DNA of 64,000 bases from Ovis canadensis (taxonomy: Eukaryota > Chordata > Mammalia > Artiodactyla > Bovidae). Of this stretch, positions 1-20,124 are shown one piece after another. The notes beneath the pieces were generated by a model. The model was not told where the DNA came from. It did no database searches and was given only the letters and a program-made list of their open reading frames with translations. Position 1 is the first letter of the stretch. Every line of letters begins with the position of its first letter. Made by a program: the position numbers and the translations under genes. The DNA is taken from NCBI RefSeq assembly GCF_042477335.2, contig NC_091247.1, forward strand, positions 8,516,501-8,580,500, written 5' to 3'.

Positions 1-700
1 CTGACGAAACTGTCAGACACCTAGTTGGAGCCAGAGACTTGGAGAAATGGTGTGAAAAGCGTATTTGGTGTCAGGAAAAAAAAAGCTCACTCCCCTCACC
101 AGTTCTGTGTAATGCAAGTACCTGCGTGTACTCCTCTGGGCAGGCATGGCCAGGAAGATGGGGGCTCCCTCTTCTCTCAGCTCCTAGTCTGGGGTTCATT
201 TCTCCCTGGAAGGGGCAGACGGCCACCCTATCTCACCTTCCCCCTCGCCCATGTTGCAGGATGTCTGTTGCCTATAGGTAGGGCAGAGGGTGTCCTCATA
301 CCAGCCCAGAGGATAGAAGTCCCACTCCAGGTGTGGCAGGTTAGGAATACCTGTACCCTGATGGCTCTCACCTCAGCCAGCTCCTAGGATGGAGGTGCCA
401 CACCGGGAGGGGCAAGCTGAGAAGAGCAGGGACTGTACGCCGGAGCCCACTTGTACAGTAGGTGTCACTCCAGGAAAAGTAGGTCTGTCCCTAGTCTGGG
501 TGCAGTAGCACATGGCTTCTGCTCTGGGGAAAGGCAGTCTGTAAGGACAGGGTGCTCCACAGCTCTGTCCGAGGGAGCTGATTTTATTTGGATCAGAGCT
601 TTGAAAACTCCTTGTCTAAAGGTGTTATCAAAACCATCGGAGATCTTGGTGGAGAGGGGTTAAGAGAAGGCTGGTAGCCCTGTGATGCAGTCTGGTTTGC
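1..700. other. 3' flank of STXBP1, no gene recognised
   Basis: This stretch lies downstream of the STXBP1 polyadenylation site. Reading frames on both strands are short, have no recognisable domain and no splice-site pattern joining them. I do not recognise the repeat family, although the mixed composition could be a decayed LTR. No exon of a neighbouring gene was seen. Confidence 0.4.
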
Positions 701-914
701 TTTAAAAAAAACGTTTATTTATCTGGCCATGGGAGGTCCTAGTGCAGCACACAGGATCCTTGGTCTTAATTTCAGGATGTGAGTTCTTCAGTTGCGGCAT
801 GCGAACTCTTTAGTTGGGGCATGTGGGGTCTAGTTCCCTGACCAAAGATTGACCCTGGGGCCCCCTGTATTGGGAGCTTAGAGTTTTAGCCACTGGACCA
901 CCAGGGAAGTCCCC
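701..914 (-). mobile_element. CHR-type tRNA-derived SINE
   Basis: On the minus strand it begins with the ggacttccctggtggtccag type of head and contains the B-box-like tRNA-Glu motif, followed by an A-rich tail (plus-strand tttaaaaaaa at 701). This is the layout of the cetartiodactyl CHR SINE family. The copy is several percent diverged. The exact subfamily (CHR-1, CHR-2, ART2-like) is not assigned. Confidence 0.7.
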
Positions 915-928
915 AGCACCTGGTTTTT

Positions 929-1150
929 ACAGGGTTCTGGTGGCTCAGACAGTGAAGCATCTGTCTACAATATGGGAGACCTGGGTTCAATCCCTGGGTG
1001 AGGAAGATCCCCTGGAGAAGGAAATGGCAACCCATTCCAGTACTATTGCCTGGAAAATCCCATGGACAGAGGAGCCTGGTGGGCTACAGTCCATGGGGTC
1101 GCAGAGTTGGACATGACTGAGCGACTTCACTTTCCTTTCCTTTCACTTTA
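929..1150 (+). mobile_element. Bov-tA SINE
   Basis: A tRNA-Glu-like head (ggtggctcagacagtgaagc) is fused to the Bov-A body, with the diagnostic segments ggagaaggaaatggcaaccc, gacagaggagcctggtggg and tgactgagcgacttcacttt. This composite structure is specific to ruminants and is one of the clearest taxon markers in the window. Confidence 0.9.
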
Positions 1151-1850
1151 GCAGCATTATCTTTGGTGCCACTTTTTCCTCCAAGGAGCGTAATTCTGCT
1201 GTCTGTTGTTTGGGTTTCTCCGCCACCTTTAGGGATGGACTTAATTGGTTTAATTCTAAAATGTATTCTTTTGTGATTGGTATTGGGGGAATTCACTTGG
1301 CTTATGGATGAGGTCACCATGCTTCATTTGAAATTGAAATATTTCCAGTGTTACCACGAGTCTAACGTAAGGGTCCCCCTCTTCACGCTGGGCCAAACTC
1401 ATCACAGTCTCCCCAAGTCACCAACAGGCTTCATGCCTTCCAGATCTGAAAGTTCACTGGAAGGCTTGGTGGTGTGGCAGCAGGAAGAGAGAACTCTTAA
1501 GACTGATGCAGTGACCTCATCACATGCCCTGAACACACCGGCACCACAGGCACCACAGGCTCACGGAGGGCGCCACCTGCCGAGACGCAGCCTGCCGTCT
1601 CCGAGGCTGAGAGACAACTTACATATAGAGACCCAGGACGAGGGAAGAACTGCCCGTTCTCAGGCAGCGCGGTGCACACTCCGTGGATTGTCTGCAGACT
1701 CCAGACGGCTCCAGATCCTAGTGTAAGTCGCAGTGACCTGGATCCAGAAGGCTCCAAGCCATGTCAGGGGGCAGCTGGGCTCCTCCCCACTGGACCATCG
1801 ATGAAGCCTTTCTCCTCCTGCTCCCCAGAGAGAAACCGGGCGGCAAGTCA
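1151..1850. other. Flank between Bov-tA and the STXBP1 poly(A) site
   Basis: About 700 bases with no supported gene. Open frames here (for example 1277-1726 on plus) have no domain, no homology I recognise, and no splice sites linking them to anything. It includes the probable downstream GU-rich region for STXBP1 transcript cleavage. Confidence 0.4.
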
Positions 1851-1876
1851 CCCTGGACACCATGAATGGGCGCTGA

Positions 1877-1890
1877 TTTATTTCTTTATT
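1877..1890 (-). terminator. Twin AATAAA polyadenylation signals of STXBP1
   Basis: Two canonical AATAAA hexamers occur within 14 bases on the minus strand (plus-strand tttatt at 1877-1882 and 1885-1890). No other canonical hexamer was seen between the exon 20 stop and this point. Cleavage is expected 10-30 bases further on, at about 1850-1870. Confidence 0.75.
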
Positions 1891-3528
1891 AGACTTGAGT
1901 GCTTTAGTACAGAACGGTACAGAGATGATACACGTTTGTGCTTCAATACTTTCAAACACTGAGATTCTGATAATTTCAAGGTAAACAAGTTTCAAGACAG
2001 ACTAGCTTTTTTTAAAATATCCTTTTGATAAATTATTTTTTATATAAATAACAGAGAAAGGAAAACCAACGTGTTGAACAAACAAGGTCCTGAAGCATGA
2101 GCGTCGTTTGGTCAAGGGCAGGGGACAAAACAAGCAGTTGTAACAGGAAGAAACCAAGGCAGGTCCTTACAGTCTGTCCTAAGGAAATAAGATCTCGTAA
2201 GGAAGGGGGGGCAGGGAGACAGACCTGAAAACTAATCTGAGTGCAAAGGGGGAAGATTTCAAAGCCTTGAGAAGAGAACGCCACGATGCATCTAACGGGG
2301 CGGGCGGAGGATATATTCTGAAAGGGAAGAGGGGGTGGCGGAGAACTAGCACACACACGTTTGCAACGACGATGCCGCAAGACAGTAATATACACACACG
2401 GGCTGGGGCGGTTCAAGGGCGTGGGGGGTGGGTGCGGGACATTTTTTGTGACTTCCACTGTCGTTATAGTTCACAGCAGCAGCAGAACAGAGTGCGCTCC
2501 CTTCCGGAGAACGAGCCGCTGAGTCCTGAGGATGAGGAGACATCCTTCCTGCGATGGCATCTTTGATTTCTGCATCAACAGCTAAGTTTCATACAGCTAC
2601 GTCTTTATACAGAGAGTAAAATGATTGTTTTCTTCTTACAAGCATGACGACATATGACCCCACACTACACAAAATAAAGTATTAGGGAGTATCTTAAACA
2701 GAGGATGATCTGGGGTGGGACTGGGGTCTGTGTAAACCCAGCAGGCTACTCTTCGTGTAGTTTGAAGCCTCAGGGGCGCGGACAGGAAAGGGACCTCTGA
2801 ACCAGGAGCCCGCGGGACCCTCCCAGTCCTAGTCCGTTGCTGAGCCATAAGCTCTATCCAGGCTGACCTCACTGAGAAAGAGGAGCTCTGGTGGTGTTGG
2901 CGGGTGGTGCCTGGGGAAAGATGGGGTCTGAAGGACCAGGTCTAACTGGAGACCCAGGTCCCCAGTGGAAGCCTGCTCCTCTCTCATGCAGGCATGGTGA
3001 TAGACTGCAGACAGGACCACAGCGCTGTGGCCGTGGCCAAGGAGGGCGCTGAGACAGGGCACCCAGCCCGACTTCCCGTGGCCCAACCCCCAGCCCCCAC
3101 CCTCAACACCGGGGGATGGGGGGAGCGAGCCCCTTGGGGAGAGAGAGCAGAGGTCGGCACCAGGGCAAACCTCTCGAGATGTCACCTGAGCTTCACTTCC
3201 AAGCTCATGTGAACGAGAGCTGGCACCAAGGGGGAGGAACTGGAGTGAAGAGAAGAGACACCCTCAGTTTGACATACTCCAAGAATGGAAAGCTCAGTGA
3301 TTCCCAACACGAACAGGAGCGACCCCAAACGGGGTCTTAAAAACACCCAAACGTCTACCTTCCCATACGCAAGCAAATGTGCACACGTCACGCTGGGCTA
3401 TGTACAAGGTCTTAAATCATGACTAATGGGGAGGAAGTGTCCATTCACCCTAAACGGTTCCAGAAACCCGGTGGCAGCATGGCCCACACCCCAAACGTCT
3501 CCTCCAGGATACACATAGAAGGGACTCT

Positions 3529-3553
3529 TTAAAAAAAATAAAATAAAAAAACA
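3529..3553 (-). promoter_or_regulatory. U-rich 3' UTR element
   Basis: On the mRNA strand this is a run of U interrupted by single A residues, about 190 bases after the stop codon. Such tracts are typical binding sites of ELAV/Hu-type RNA-binding proteins in neuronal 3' UTRs. The binding role is inference; only the composition is seen. Confidence 0.3.
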
Positions 3554-3746
3554 ATGCATTCTTTTGTTTCAGACAAGAAGAGGGCATCACCAAACACGAG
3601 AACGCAGCGGCGACAGTGCCGGCCGGGCGTGCAGAGCTGGGGGAGGCGATGGAGGGAGGAAGGGGTCAGCGAAGGGACCGAGGCGGTCGGGGCTGCGAGC
3701 ACTTCGGGGAGAGGGTTCGTTTTTGTTTGGAGGGGTGGCTTATTTT

Positions 3747-3829
3747 TTAACTGCTTATTTCTTCATCTGTTTTATTCAGTTTCTTCAGCGTGTCCAGCAG
3801 TTTCTGTGGGGTGAGAATGTGCGTGGATC
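3747..3829 (-). CDS. STXBP1 exon 20: short-isoform C-terminus
   Basis: This is the terminal coding exon of the 594-residue isoform (Munc18-1 short). It completes G568, then reads STHILTP, and ends ...KTDEEISS with stop TAA at 3747-3749. The 83 bases bring the CDS to 1785 nt, exactly 594 codons plus stop. The acceptor is a good pyrimidine tract ending ctccccag. T574, the TP site known as a Cdk5 target in Munc18-1, is present. The exon forms the last helix of domain 2. It is an alternative to exon 19, which lies 5.8 kb earlier in the transcript and starts with the same STHILTP residues. Confidence 0.96.
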
Positions 3830-5642
3830 CTGGGGAGGCAGAAAAGACCTGTGAGCTTGCTGCCTCTGGTTTCAAACACTTTTCCCCTCCCCTGCCCTTG
3901 TCCATTCCCACAGCGGCAGCCGCCCCTTCCCCTCCCCTGGCCTTGGTGAGTGGACAGAGAGGGGGGTGGGGGCTGGGGTTTGGGGCCACGTCACAGCTGG
4001 CCCAGGAGACATTTGGGGGCCGTAGGTGAACAAAACATCTCTTCTGGCTCGGGCAGGGTCCCCCGGGCTGTACCGATGAAGGCGCTGTCTCTCCATCCGG
4101 GCTCAGTGCTGTCTGCCAGGGGACAGGGCAGCCATCCTTCTAATTCTCTCCTGAACTCAAGGTGAAGCCAGGGAGAGAAGTGCCAAACCACATGGTGGGG
4201 GAGAGGGGGCTGAATGAGGCAGGGGTTTGCAGGGGGGCTGTGTGTGGAAAGAGAGGTCCAGGTCGGGAGGAAGGGGGTGGACAGAGCACCCAGGGGAAAC
4301 CACTGCGCTCTGGGAGCCAGCTGTCTGGGGCTTCGCGGTGGGAGGGACCTCAGGTGTGAAAGGGGGAGGGCCGGGGAACCTGAGGCCTTACCTTGCAGAG
4401 ACCCGCACATTGTAAGAGGTTAGAAATGCTTGCAAAAACTTAAGCTAATGGAATTAGATATAATTCTACTGCAAAAATAAAAATAAAAATAAATGAAGTC
4501 CTTTTTCGTAAAGAGAGAGATCTAATAAGTGCAGTAAAAAAAGATGCATGGATCGTGTGGTTTGGACATGGACTTACTCAAAAAAGCAACAGAAGTGACT
4601 GGTGTGTGAGCATGAGGCCTGCACGCATGCAGCAGAAGGCTTCAAAGAAAGAGATCCTGGTGGGAGAGAACTGAACAAAAGAGACCCATCCTTGAAAATG
4701 TGCCTCCCTGGAGACGCGGGCAAGGGCGCAGGCCTTCCTGGGAAGAGGGGCCCAGAAACCACAGGAGGCCAGATTTCCACCCTGAGAGTGGGCAGAAGAA
4801 GGCTTGGGCAGGCTCCTTGGGAGTGATTCCAAATAGCAGGGTCCGTACGCCTTTGACCGCTACTTGCGCAGCTGACCCCTGATGGCTGGCACTGCAGACC
4901 AGGAGAACACTGGAGAAGCCATCTCTGGTGTGAGAGGCTTCTCTGCAGCTCAAGCCCCAGCCACTGCTCTGAGTGAGGAACCAGTCCCTCCCTGGCTGCT
5001 TCCCCGAGGGGCCGAGCGTGATGTCCCGAGAGAGTGTGCAGCCTGTGCCAGCCCTGTGCCCAAAGCTGACTCTTTCTGCAGACTCAAGGCTCCTTTGGCA
5101 GAGGCGACACCAGTTTCAGCAGGGTATCCCCGTCTCCCTCGAAGACACTCATTTTTGTGACCTTATGAATGTTCCTGCTAGTCCTAAAGGTCAAAGGCTA
5201 CTCCCCCAATGAGGAAACAGGAATAAATGTTACCAAATTCTGACCAGGACCACTGGCAGAATGAAAGTCTCCAAGTCTCAGCTCGATGCAGTTTAGGTGT
5301 CTACAGCTGAAAGATGGCTGCTGGGAACTCTGGGCTGGGATTACCTTGGGGGCTTCCTAGGCTATGCACATGCCAGAAAAACCATCCTTAATGTCCTCCC
5401 CCACAGCCATCTGCTGGATTCCAGGAAACAAGAGGAAAGACTTGATTTCGAAGGGAATCAAAAGGCCTCTGATCAGATGTCTAGACCATTTTGCTTCCTA
5501 ACCTTGCTTCTGTGCAGATTCAGGGCTGGGTGGAGGCCAAAAAGAGGTGAAGGAATTCATTCTTTAGAACTGGATATTATCTGATCGTCTGGTGCTCCCC
5601 ATCTGTCACTGAAAGCAGAAAACATCCAGGACCAAGGGAAAC

Positions 5643-5836
5643 TGTCAGTTGTTCTGTCATGTCCTACTCTCTGCAACCCCATGGACTGCAGCCCTCCAGG
5701 CTCCTCTGTCCATGGGATTCTCCAGGCAAGAGTACTGGAGTGGGCTGCCACTCCTGTCTCCAAGGGGATTTTCTTGACCCAGGGATCAAACCTGGGTCTC
5801 CTGCATTAACAGGCAGATTCTTTACCATCTGAGCCA
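5643..5836 (-). mobile_element. Bov-tA SINE (antisense in the window)
   Basis: The minus-strand copy has the tRNA-like head at the right end (ctttaccatctgagcca on plus) and the Bov-A body at left (tgtcatgtcctactctctgc). The order and length fit a nearly complete ruminant Bov-tA. Confidence 0.85.
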
Positions 5837-7614
5837 GGACCAAGAGTATCAGGTAACCAGTGAGGCCTCTAGGGCTCCTCACACAGGCAGGCTCCTGGTC
5901 CCTGTAAGGTCCCTAACTACCTGGTCCCTTTAAACGATGCAGACCAGCTGGTGTTAATCTGAAATCACCTGAGACCCAATTCCTGCCACGCAATCAGCGA
6001 TATCGCTTTAATACCCTGGTCAAACTTCTCAGCACCACAAACACTGCAAACCTTCTCACTTGAACCCAAAGGTGGCCGACCATGCAGGCTCTCTAGAACC
6101 ACTCCGAGGGTCCCCCTTATTCTACATAACTGCAAATCTGAAATGTGAACGGTGATCTTCAAAACAAAGTCATCCAAAGACTGCCAAAGCTTGCGGCCAG
6201 ACACAGTGAGCTCTGCCAGGACAATATCCTTCCTCCTCACTGACAGCATCTGAAAACCAGAAGAATTCTGACAGATCAGCCGATCCAGCTGGTTCTGGAA
6301 CTGCCCGAATCAATCCTGCAGACTCAGATTATCGAGGGCAGTGTCAGGGAGTAGCAGGTTTAAACTGCACATTTAAGAGCAGCCCAGGTGAGTGAGATGA
6401 TCCGCCAGGTGTGGGAAGACACTGGCCTTGCCCACCGGCATCCTACAGATGGGAAAAAGATGCTCACGGCGGTGGGGCATGTTGGTGGCACAGCCAGGCC
6501 TAGAAGGCATGCCTCTGCTTTCGATTCTGGGGGCCCTGTGGCCTCCTGCCCCGGGAGGGGCTGTGGAAGGGAATGCTGAAACAGCAGCTGGGCACTGGGT
6601 CAGCTCTGAACTCAGATTCAAATCTGAGTCCCACTGAAAAAATGGAACTTATCTGACCCTGATCTAAAATAAAGCAAGGTATTCAACATAAAAGCAAAAC
6701 AAAAACACTTCTTCCCCCTGTAAGTGCTGTGTAATAGGTCTAAGTAGGCCTTGCAGCCCCTTTCATTAGCTTCTGACCATCTTCTGGACATTCGCTAATA
6801 GTTAATCCTTTTAACATAAACCATCCACAGCACCAAGGTGCAGAGCTGATCAAAATATTTCATTTCTTATTTGGGAGGAATGATGGACTGATTAGTGGGG
6901 ACTGAGCCGAGACTTGGTGGCATCTGTATGCTTAGTTATCCACGCCTGCCCCCTTCGGCCAGGGCCAGGGGGAGCAGGCCTCAGCTACAGGACAGAAAGA
7001 GGTCAGAAAAGAGCGGGGGGCCAGGAGGAGGAGGGTCCAGGAGGAGAGGGAAGGGCCAGAAGGAAGAGGAGCCAGGAGGAGAGGGAGGAGCTAGGAGGGT
7101 GGAGCACAACACTGGCATCCACACACAGTGCCCATGAGAACACTCGTGGGCCCATGTTCACTGCCAAGCAGGGAAAACCCATTTCTAAAAGCTAAGTTTC
7201 TGCTCACACTGATGTGTGGGACACCACCCTGCCTCACCAACACCAACACCCTGTACTGTTCTAGGCTTTAGTCACCTGGACAATTACAACAGAAGTGGGC
7301 ATGTTGGACATTCATCTGCTTTTTCACTTCCCTGGGATGAGGACTCCGCGCCTTGCTTTTTCTTAACTGAGCTCTAAAATACAACGCTGCCCAACAAAGC
7401 ATCTCAGAAGCCAAGAACACACAGTCTGGAGTGCTCTCTCTGCTCTAATGGCAGCCAAGGCACTCTGCTGACTGAATGTAAAACAGAACGCAAAGGAGAG
7501 GTGTCTCCGATTGCAAGGAATCCCAGGACGAATCCGAGCAGGAGCCCTTGGGGTCTGGGTTTGTGATTCTTTCTGACTCTGCAAGGGGTCTGCCGGGGCT
7601 GCGGCCATGTCCTT

Positions 7615-7884
7615 TGCTGCTGCTAAGTCACTTCCGTCATGTCCGACTCTGTGCAACCCCATAGACGGAAGCCCACCAGGCTCCCCTATCCCTGGTATTC
7701 TCCAGGTAAGAACACTGGAGTGGGTTGCCATTTCCTTCTCCAGTGCATGAAAATGAAAAGTGAAAGTGAAGTTACTCAGTCGTGTCTGACTCTTAGTGAC
7801 CCCATGAATGGCAGGCTACCAGGCTCCTCCATCAGTGGGATTTTCCAGGCAAGAGCACTGGAGTGGGGTGCCACTGCCTTCTCC
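7615..7884 (-). mobile_element. Bov-A2 dimeric SINE
   Basis: Two Bov-A monomers in tandem are joined by the linker gtgcatgaaaatgaaaagtg. Each ends with the plus-strand motif gagtgggntgccattnccttctcc. It begins with the (ctg)n run that is a hallmark of Bov-A2. Confidence 0.88.
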
Positions 7885-9606
7885 GCATGTCCTTTGAGAA
7901 GTCTCGAAATACAGCAAATGGTGTCCACCTACCTGCCATCTGCATGAGAACCAGACCTCTCTGATTACCATCCTATCAAGGTGCTTCTTAAGGATGACTT
8001 TTTTTAACACTTGGTTTTATTCATCACCCACTGGTCTCGTTTTCTAGGCAAAGGCAGCCTGGGCAGGATGGCAGGTAGCCCAGCACCACGGCCAGCTTCA
8101 CTGTCCTGGCTCACAGGCCCTTGCTGCTCCTCACCTCCGTACTGCCCCGGGGCAGCCAAGGGAAAGAAAGAGGAGATGAACAATCCCGCCTCGAGGGCCA
8201 ACCTTTAGAGCAGGTCCTTCATAGATGGAGCTCATTCTTTTTAAAATAAACAACCACACTTCTGACATTACCCAGCCAGGGTTCTGATGTCCACTCCCCA
8301 GAGAATGGAGGGAGGGCTTGCCAGAGAGTGGGGCAGGGCTGCCTGGTTTGAGTCTCCAACTGAATGACCACATCACAGAAGGTCAGAGTCCGAGGGGCCC
8401 TGCGATCCAGCCTCCCTGCGTTCTGCAGCCCAGTGGGCATCACCTCCCCCACTCACACAGGTGCTTGTGGACAAGCTGGGGCTAGTCCTGGTCTGTCTGC
8501 TATTCACTCACAGGTGGCTCACAGGGCCACATCTCAGCCTGGGGATGGGGTTGGGGGAGGGGACATTTCCAGGGTCCACGGTCAATGGAGTAGAAAAGGG
8601 CATGCACACAAGATGTGGCCTCATCACAGAGTGTGTACTGAAGCTGAGAAACGACTCATACTGCAGTGAGGTCTTTGGGGCTAGTCTGCTGTCTGAAGAG
8701 GTCAGGGAGGTTCCCAGCACGATGGAAGAGTGAAAAAGAGACAGCAAGGAACGCTTACTCTCTCAAGGGCAAAAATAAAACCTTGATAACCTACCAAACC
8801 CACAACAGGTTCCCAGGTAACTGAGATAAAGGCATGAGCTTGTGGGAGAGGAGACGCTCTTCCAAACAGCACATAGTGTTGAGAACAGATTTCTACCCAA
8901 AGGCTCTCAATCTGACTAGGAGACTCCAACTGGAGAGAGGGTAATGCTTCTCAACTCTTGGAAGGATCCACAGGAGAATTAAAAGCAATTACTGAAAGAG
9001 CAAATGACTAATAAGTGCCGCTTTCCCTAGACGAACAGGAGACACCAGCTCTTTCCACTGGTGGCTGGAGTTCACCACGAACCAGGTGGCTTACGACCCC
9101 ATCACCCCTTTAGAAATTGTTCCTTGGGATAAGTGCCTGTCCTGGGCAAAATGTATTGACACATTTAGCTACCACAGACTGGGGGTCTCTTCTGGTGCCC
9201 TGTGCCAAGCCTTCCTCATCATCAGGAATTCACCCCACGGCCAGCAGGCTTAGGTGCCGTGCCTGCAGCATCCCTCCAAGTCCAGCCCCCTCCAGAGGGC
9301 TGTGCATAGCGGTTGTGATCATTTAAAGCTCAGGGGGCTGCAGCTGTCTGAGCAGCAGGTGACCTGTGGCATGAGCGAGCTGGCAAGCCAGAGCCCAGCG
9401 GCGCTCGGGCAGGGTTGGTGAAGGGCAGCGTCAGGACACATTTTCAATCGGTGTGAAGAACTGCAAGCATTTTCTCGTTAAAAGAAAATCAAATAATAAA
9501 CTGAAAAGGGAAAGAAAAAGAAAAGAAAAGAAAAAGAGTGACGGAATAAATCAAAGAAAACCCTTCAGAGTGGAAGAGTTTCTTTTCTGTAATAAGCTGC
9601 TTTTAC

Positions 9607-11467
<1,861 letters not shown>

Positions 11468-11485
11468 TCATTATTCCATGACATA

Positions 11486-11696
11486 ATTTCCCTGGTGGCT
11501 TAAATTCCAGTAAAGAATCGGCCTGCAATGCAGGAGACCCGGGTTTGATCCCTGGGTCGGGAAGATCCTCTGGAGAAGGGCATGGCAACCCATTCCAGCA
11601 TTCTTGCCTGAAGAATTCCATGGACAGAGGAGCCTGGCATGCTACAGTCCCACAGGGTTGCAAAGAGTTGGACACGACTGAGCAACTAACGCTTTC
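11486..11696 (+). mobile_element. Bov-tA SINE with target-site duplication
   Basis: The tRNA head (ttccctggtggcttaaattc), the B-box-like gggtttgatccctgggtcgg and the Bov-A body ending gacacgactgagcaactaac are all present. It is flanked by a direct repeat, attccatgac, at 11473-11482 and 11697-11706, which marks the insertion site. Confidence 0.9.
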
Positions 11697-13114
11697 ATTC
11701 CATGACGTAGGACTCATTCTATACACCAGTGACTAAAACGGAGCAGATGCTTAGCAGTGCTGTCTGAACTGGACTACAGTGCAAAATTATCAAGTGCTTT
11801 GGCTGCTGGGAGAAGAATCCTCAAGAGCGCCCGTGCTGTGACCCTGTCATTCTCTTAGGAACACGCAGGCAACAGACAGGTTCAGGTTGGCTTTAAAGCC
11901 AGGCTCAGTGGCTCCACCCACTGGATGACGGTCCTGGCGTCTCTCCCAAGTTGTAGAGTTCTGGGACACTCTGCTGGAAGGAGCAGCGACCGTAGAGTCC
12001 CAGGCCTGTCTGCAGCTGGCACATTGATTCACCAGGCAGATATACACCGCAGGCCTCACAGGGCCACCCCAGCGCTGAGGAGCTAACCTGAGTGAGATCC
12101 CAAGAGCTCGTGGCTTAACTGAAGTGGCGGGTCGAGGACAGTGCAGGGAGGAGGAGGGTCTGCCTCGAACTACACGGAGAGGAACTCAGTGCTGTGGGGA
12201 CAGGCACAGGGAAGGGCCTTCTAGCACCACCCGGGTGTCACCGGGGAAGGCTTCCTGGAGGAGGTGGTGCCGAGCTGCCTCCTGAAAGACCGGCATCTCA
12301 GCGGCCAGACAGTTCCCCAGTGCCTCCTCCTCTGCCCTGGCTTTCAGTGGGCCTTCACCTTGGCCTTGGAAACAGTGAGAAATGGGCTGCTTCCAGGTTA
12401 AGAAAAATGAGGAAAACAAAAAACACAACGAGGAGAGCAAGGCTCCTCTGGACAGTGGAACCTTCACCCTTCTTCCTGACTTACAACAGCACTGAAGTTA
12501 CTTCCCAAATCTTAAAGGCCCTGGGAGCCCATCTGGACCAGCCCCGAGGGTCACAGTCATTTTTTTTGCCTGTGAGATCATTTGTCTGCCTTAGTCAACA
12601 GTCTGGCTGTGACACCATGTGGGATTTTGTATTCTACTCCAGTGTTGGCAATAAACATTTGGCCTCCACTGGCGTCGGGGTGGGGGAATGTGCCATGCAG
12701 GCCTGAGAGTCCCGACGCAAGAGGGGTGAAGAGAGAAGACAGGCAGGGAAAGTATGCGTAGAGGGATGGAGATGCATGTTTAGAAAGTCTGACCTGGGAA
12801 CCTGGGCCACACAGAAGAGGGCAACAGAGAGTCAAGGGGACCTGTGTTCATAGTGTGAGTCCCAGGGACTGGCCGTGGACACATGGCCCACAGAGCGCAG
12901 CAGAAAAGACTTCTGGATGAAGACAGCAAGGTGGTGAATGAGAGGAGGAGCTTTCAAAACACACACGAGGCATCCTGGGCAGCCGAGGAAACACAGAGGG
13001 CTGGAAGACTGGGAGACAGAAGCATGGGCTGCTTTCTGCTCACATCTGCAACCTGAGACATGTCTGAGCATCAGCAGGTACATGGACAAGAAGGGGCAGG
13101 GGCTGATTTTCCAT

Positions 13115-13612
13115 TATTTTCTGTAACACCTTTATGGACAGGTAATTCATGTATCATACAATTCACTTAAGTTGTAGAATTCTCTGGTGTTCAGTATAGT
13201 CACAGAATTGTGAGCCATCACCACAATCAATTTTAGACCATTTTTAGACCATTTCATCACCACCCCCCCCACAAGAAACCCTGTACCTAGCAGCAGTAAC
13301 CCCTATCTCCCAACCCTCACCCCTGTTCCCAGCAACCACTTATCTACTTCTCTCTTGAGACTTGCCCATTCTAGACATCTCGTATAAACAGAATGATGGA
13401 ACAAGTGGGCTTTAGTGACTGGCTTCTTTCACTTAGCATTTTCAAGGTTCATCCATGTTGTAGCGTGGATCAGTATTTCATTCCTATCTTTGGCTGAATG
13501 ATACCCCATTGTATGAATGTACCACATGGTGTTTATCCATTCATCAGCTGATGGACAGCAGGGTCATTCCCACTTTTGAGCTATTATGAATAATACTGCT
13601 CAGAAGGTCGGT
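13115..13612 (-). mobile_element. Old L1 3' region (L1M type), antisense
   Basis: The plus strand reads ggcttctttcacttagcat, ggttcatccatgttgtagc and ctgaatgataccccattgta. This is the antisense of the mammal-wide L1M 3' end. Divergence is high and ends are ragged, so this is an old insertion shared beyond ruminants. Confidence 0.75.
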
Positions 13613-14043
13613 GTACTGTCATTTTGAATGGGGTGGTTAGGGAAGATGGGAGAAAGTAATAACTGATTAAGGACCCGGAGGAGATAGCAGCCATGTGGAA
13701 GCATCTGGGGACAGATCATTTCAGGCAGTGGGGGAAAGCAAATGCAGAGGCTCCTGAGGCAGAATTGAGCCTGGCATGTTCCGGGGAGGGCAAGGAGGCT
13801 GATGTGGCTGAAGTGGAGGAGGAATGAGAGAGGAGTAAGGAGTGAGTCACAATGGAACAGGAAGCCACGAGGCGGAGGGCCTCCCGGGCCACTGCAAGGA
13901 CGTGGCCTACACCCTGGCTGTGACGAGAAGCTGCGGGAGGGTTCTCGCAGGTCACGCGGGATCACGGCAGGATTGCCGTGTAGCGGCCATCCAGCCAGAC
14001 ATGGTCCTGCTCGGCCCTCTGCCCTTACTCAGATCCTCACTCA

Positions 14044-15629
<1,586 letters not shown>

Positions 15630-15731
15630 CTCCATGATGTCTTTGATGATTGGGGTCCATCGTGAGAGCTGGTAGGTCTGCTCGCTGATACGCTCCTTCC
15701 GCTCCGGCTTGCTCCTGCGACGCAGGGTGGA
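15630..15731 (-). CDS. STXBP1 exon 16
   Basis: 102 coding bases, exactly codons 454-487. The segment starts [14 protein letters not shown], a basic surface loop in domain 3b, and continues to [18 protein letters not shown]473, reported as a regulatory tyrosine phosphorylation site in Munc18-1, is present. The acceptor is gccttcag/TCC. The donor is ATGGAG/gtcagc, which has C at +3 instead of a purine and so is the weakest canonical donor in the gene here. Confidence 0.97.

Positions 15732-20124
<4,393 letters not shown>

Larger units (their letters stand above)
1855..3746 (-). other. STXBP1 3' UTR (exon 20)
   Basis: This is the transcribed region following the short-isoform stop codon. It runs about 1.9 kb on the minus strand to a tandem pair of AATAAA signals. 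It contains no SINE insertions, unlike the introns, which fits constraint on a neuronal 3' UTR. A U-rich element is at 3529-3553, and an AU-rich stretch precedes the poly(A) signals at about 2010-2050. If exon 19 is spliced on to exon 20 in long-isoform mRNAs, this UTR serves both isoforms. The 3' boundary is inferred from the signal position, not from transcript evidence. Confidence 0.8.
3830..9606 (-). other. STXBP1 intron between exons 19 and 20
   Basis: About 5.8 kb of intron separates the two alternative terminal exons. It holds a Bov-tA at 5643 and a Bov-A2 dimer at 7615. The rest appears single-copy at this level of reading, with A-rich stretches near 4475 and 9500 and a purine-rich segment at about 7000-7100. 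No AATAAA is found on the minus strand shortly after the exon 19 stop. This argues that exon 19 is spliced onward rather than polyadenylated. Confidence 0.6.

Noticed and set aside
1277..1726. 149-codon plus-strand open frame
   Set aside because: It has low-complexity composition, no domain and no promoter or splice context. It is a chance frame in GC-rich flank.
1..1850. Possible exons of a neighbouring gene downstream of STXBP1
   Set aside because: Open frames here lack recognised domains, consistent splice sites and linkage; two SINEs occupy part of it.
4214..5160. Several overlapping open frames of 60-100 codons in the exon 19-20 intron
   Set aside because: Multiple frames on both strands are open at once because of GC-rich composition. 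None shows homology or splice structure.
12194..12706. 170-codon plus-strand open frame in intron 17
   Set aside because: There is no homology I recognise, and residue composition is typical of noncoding GC-rich DNA.
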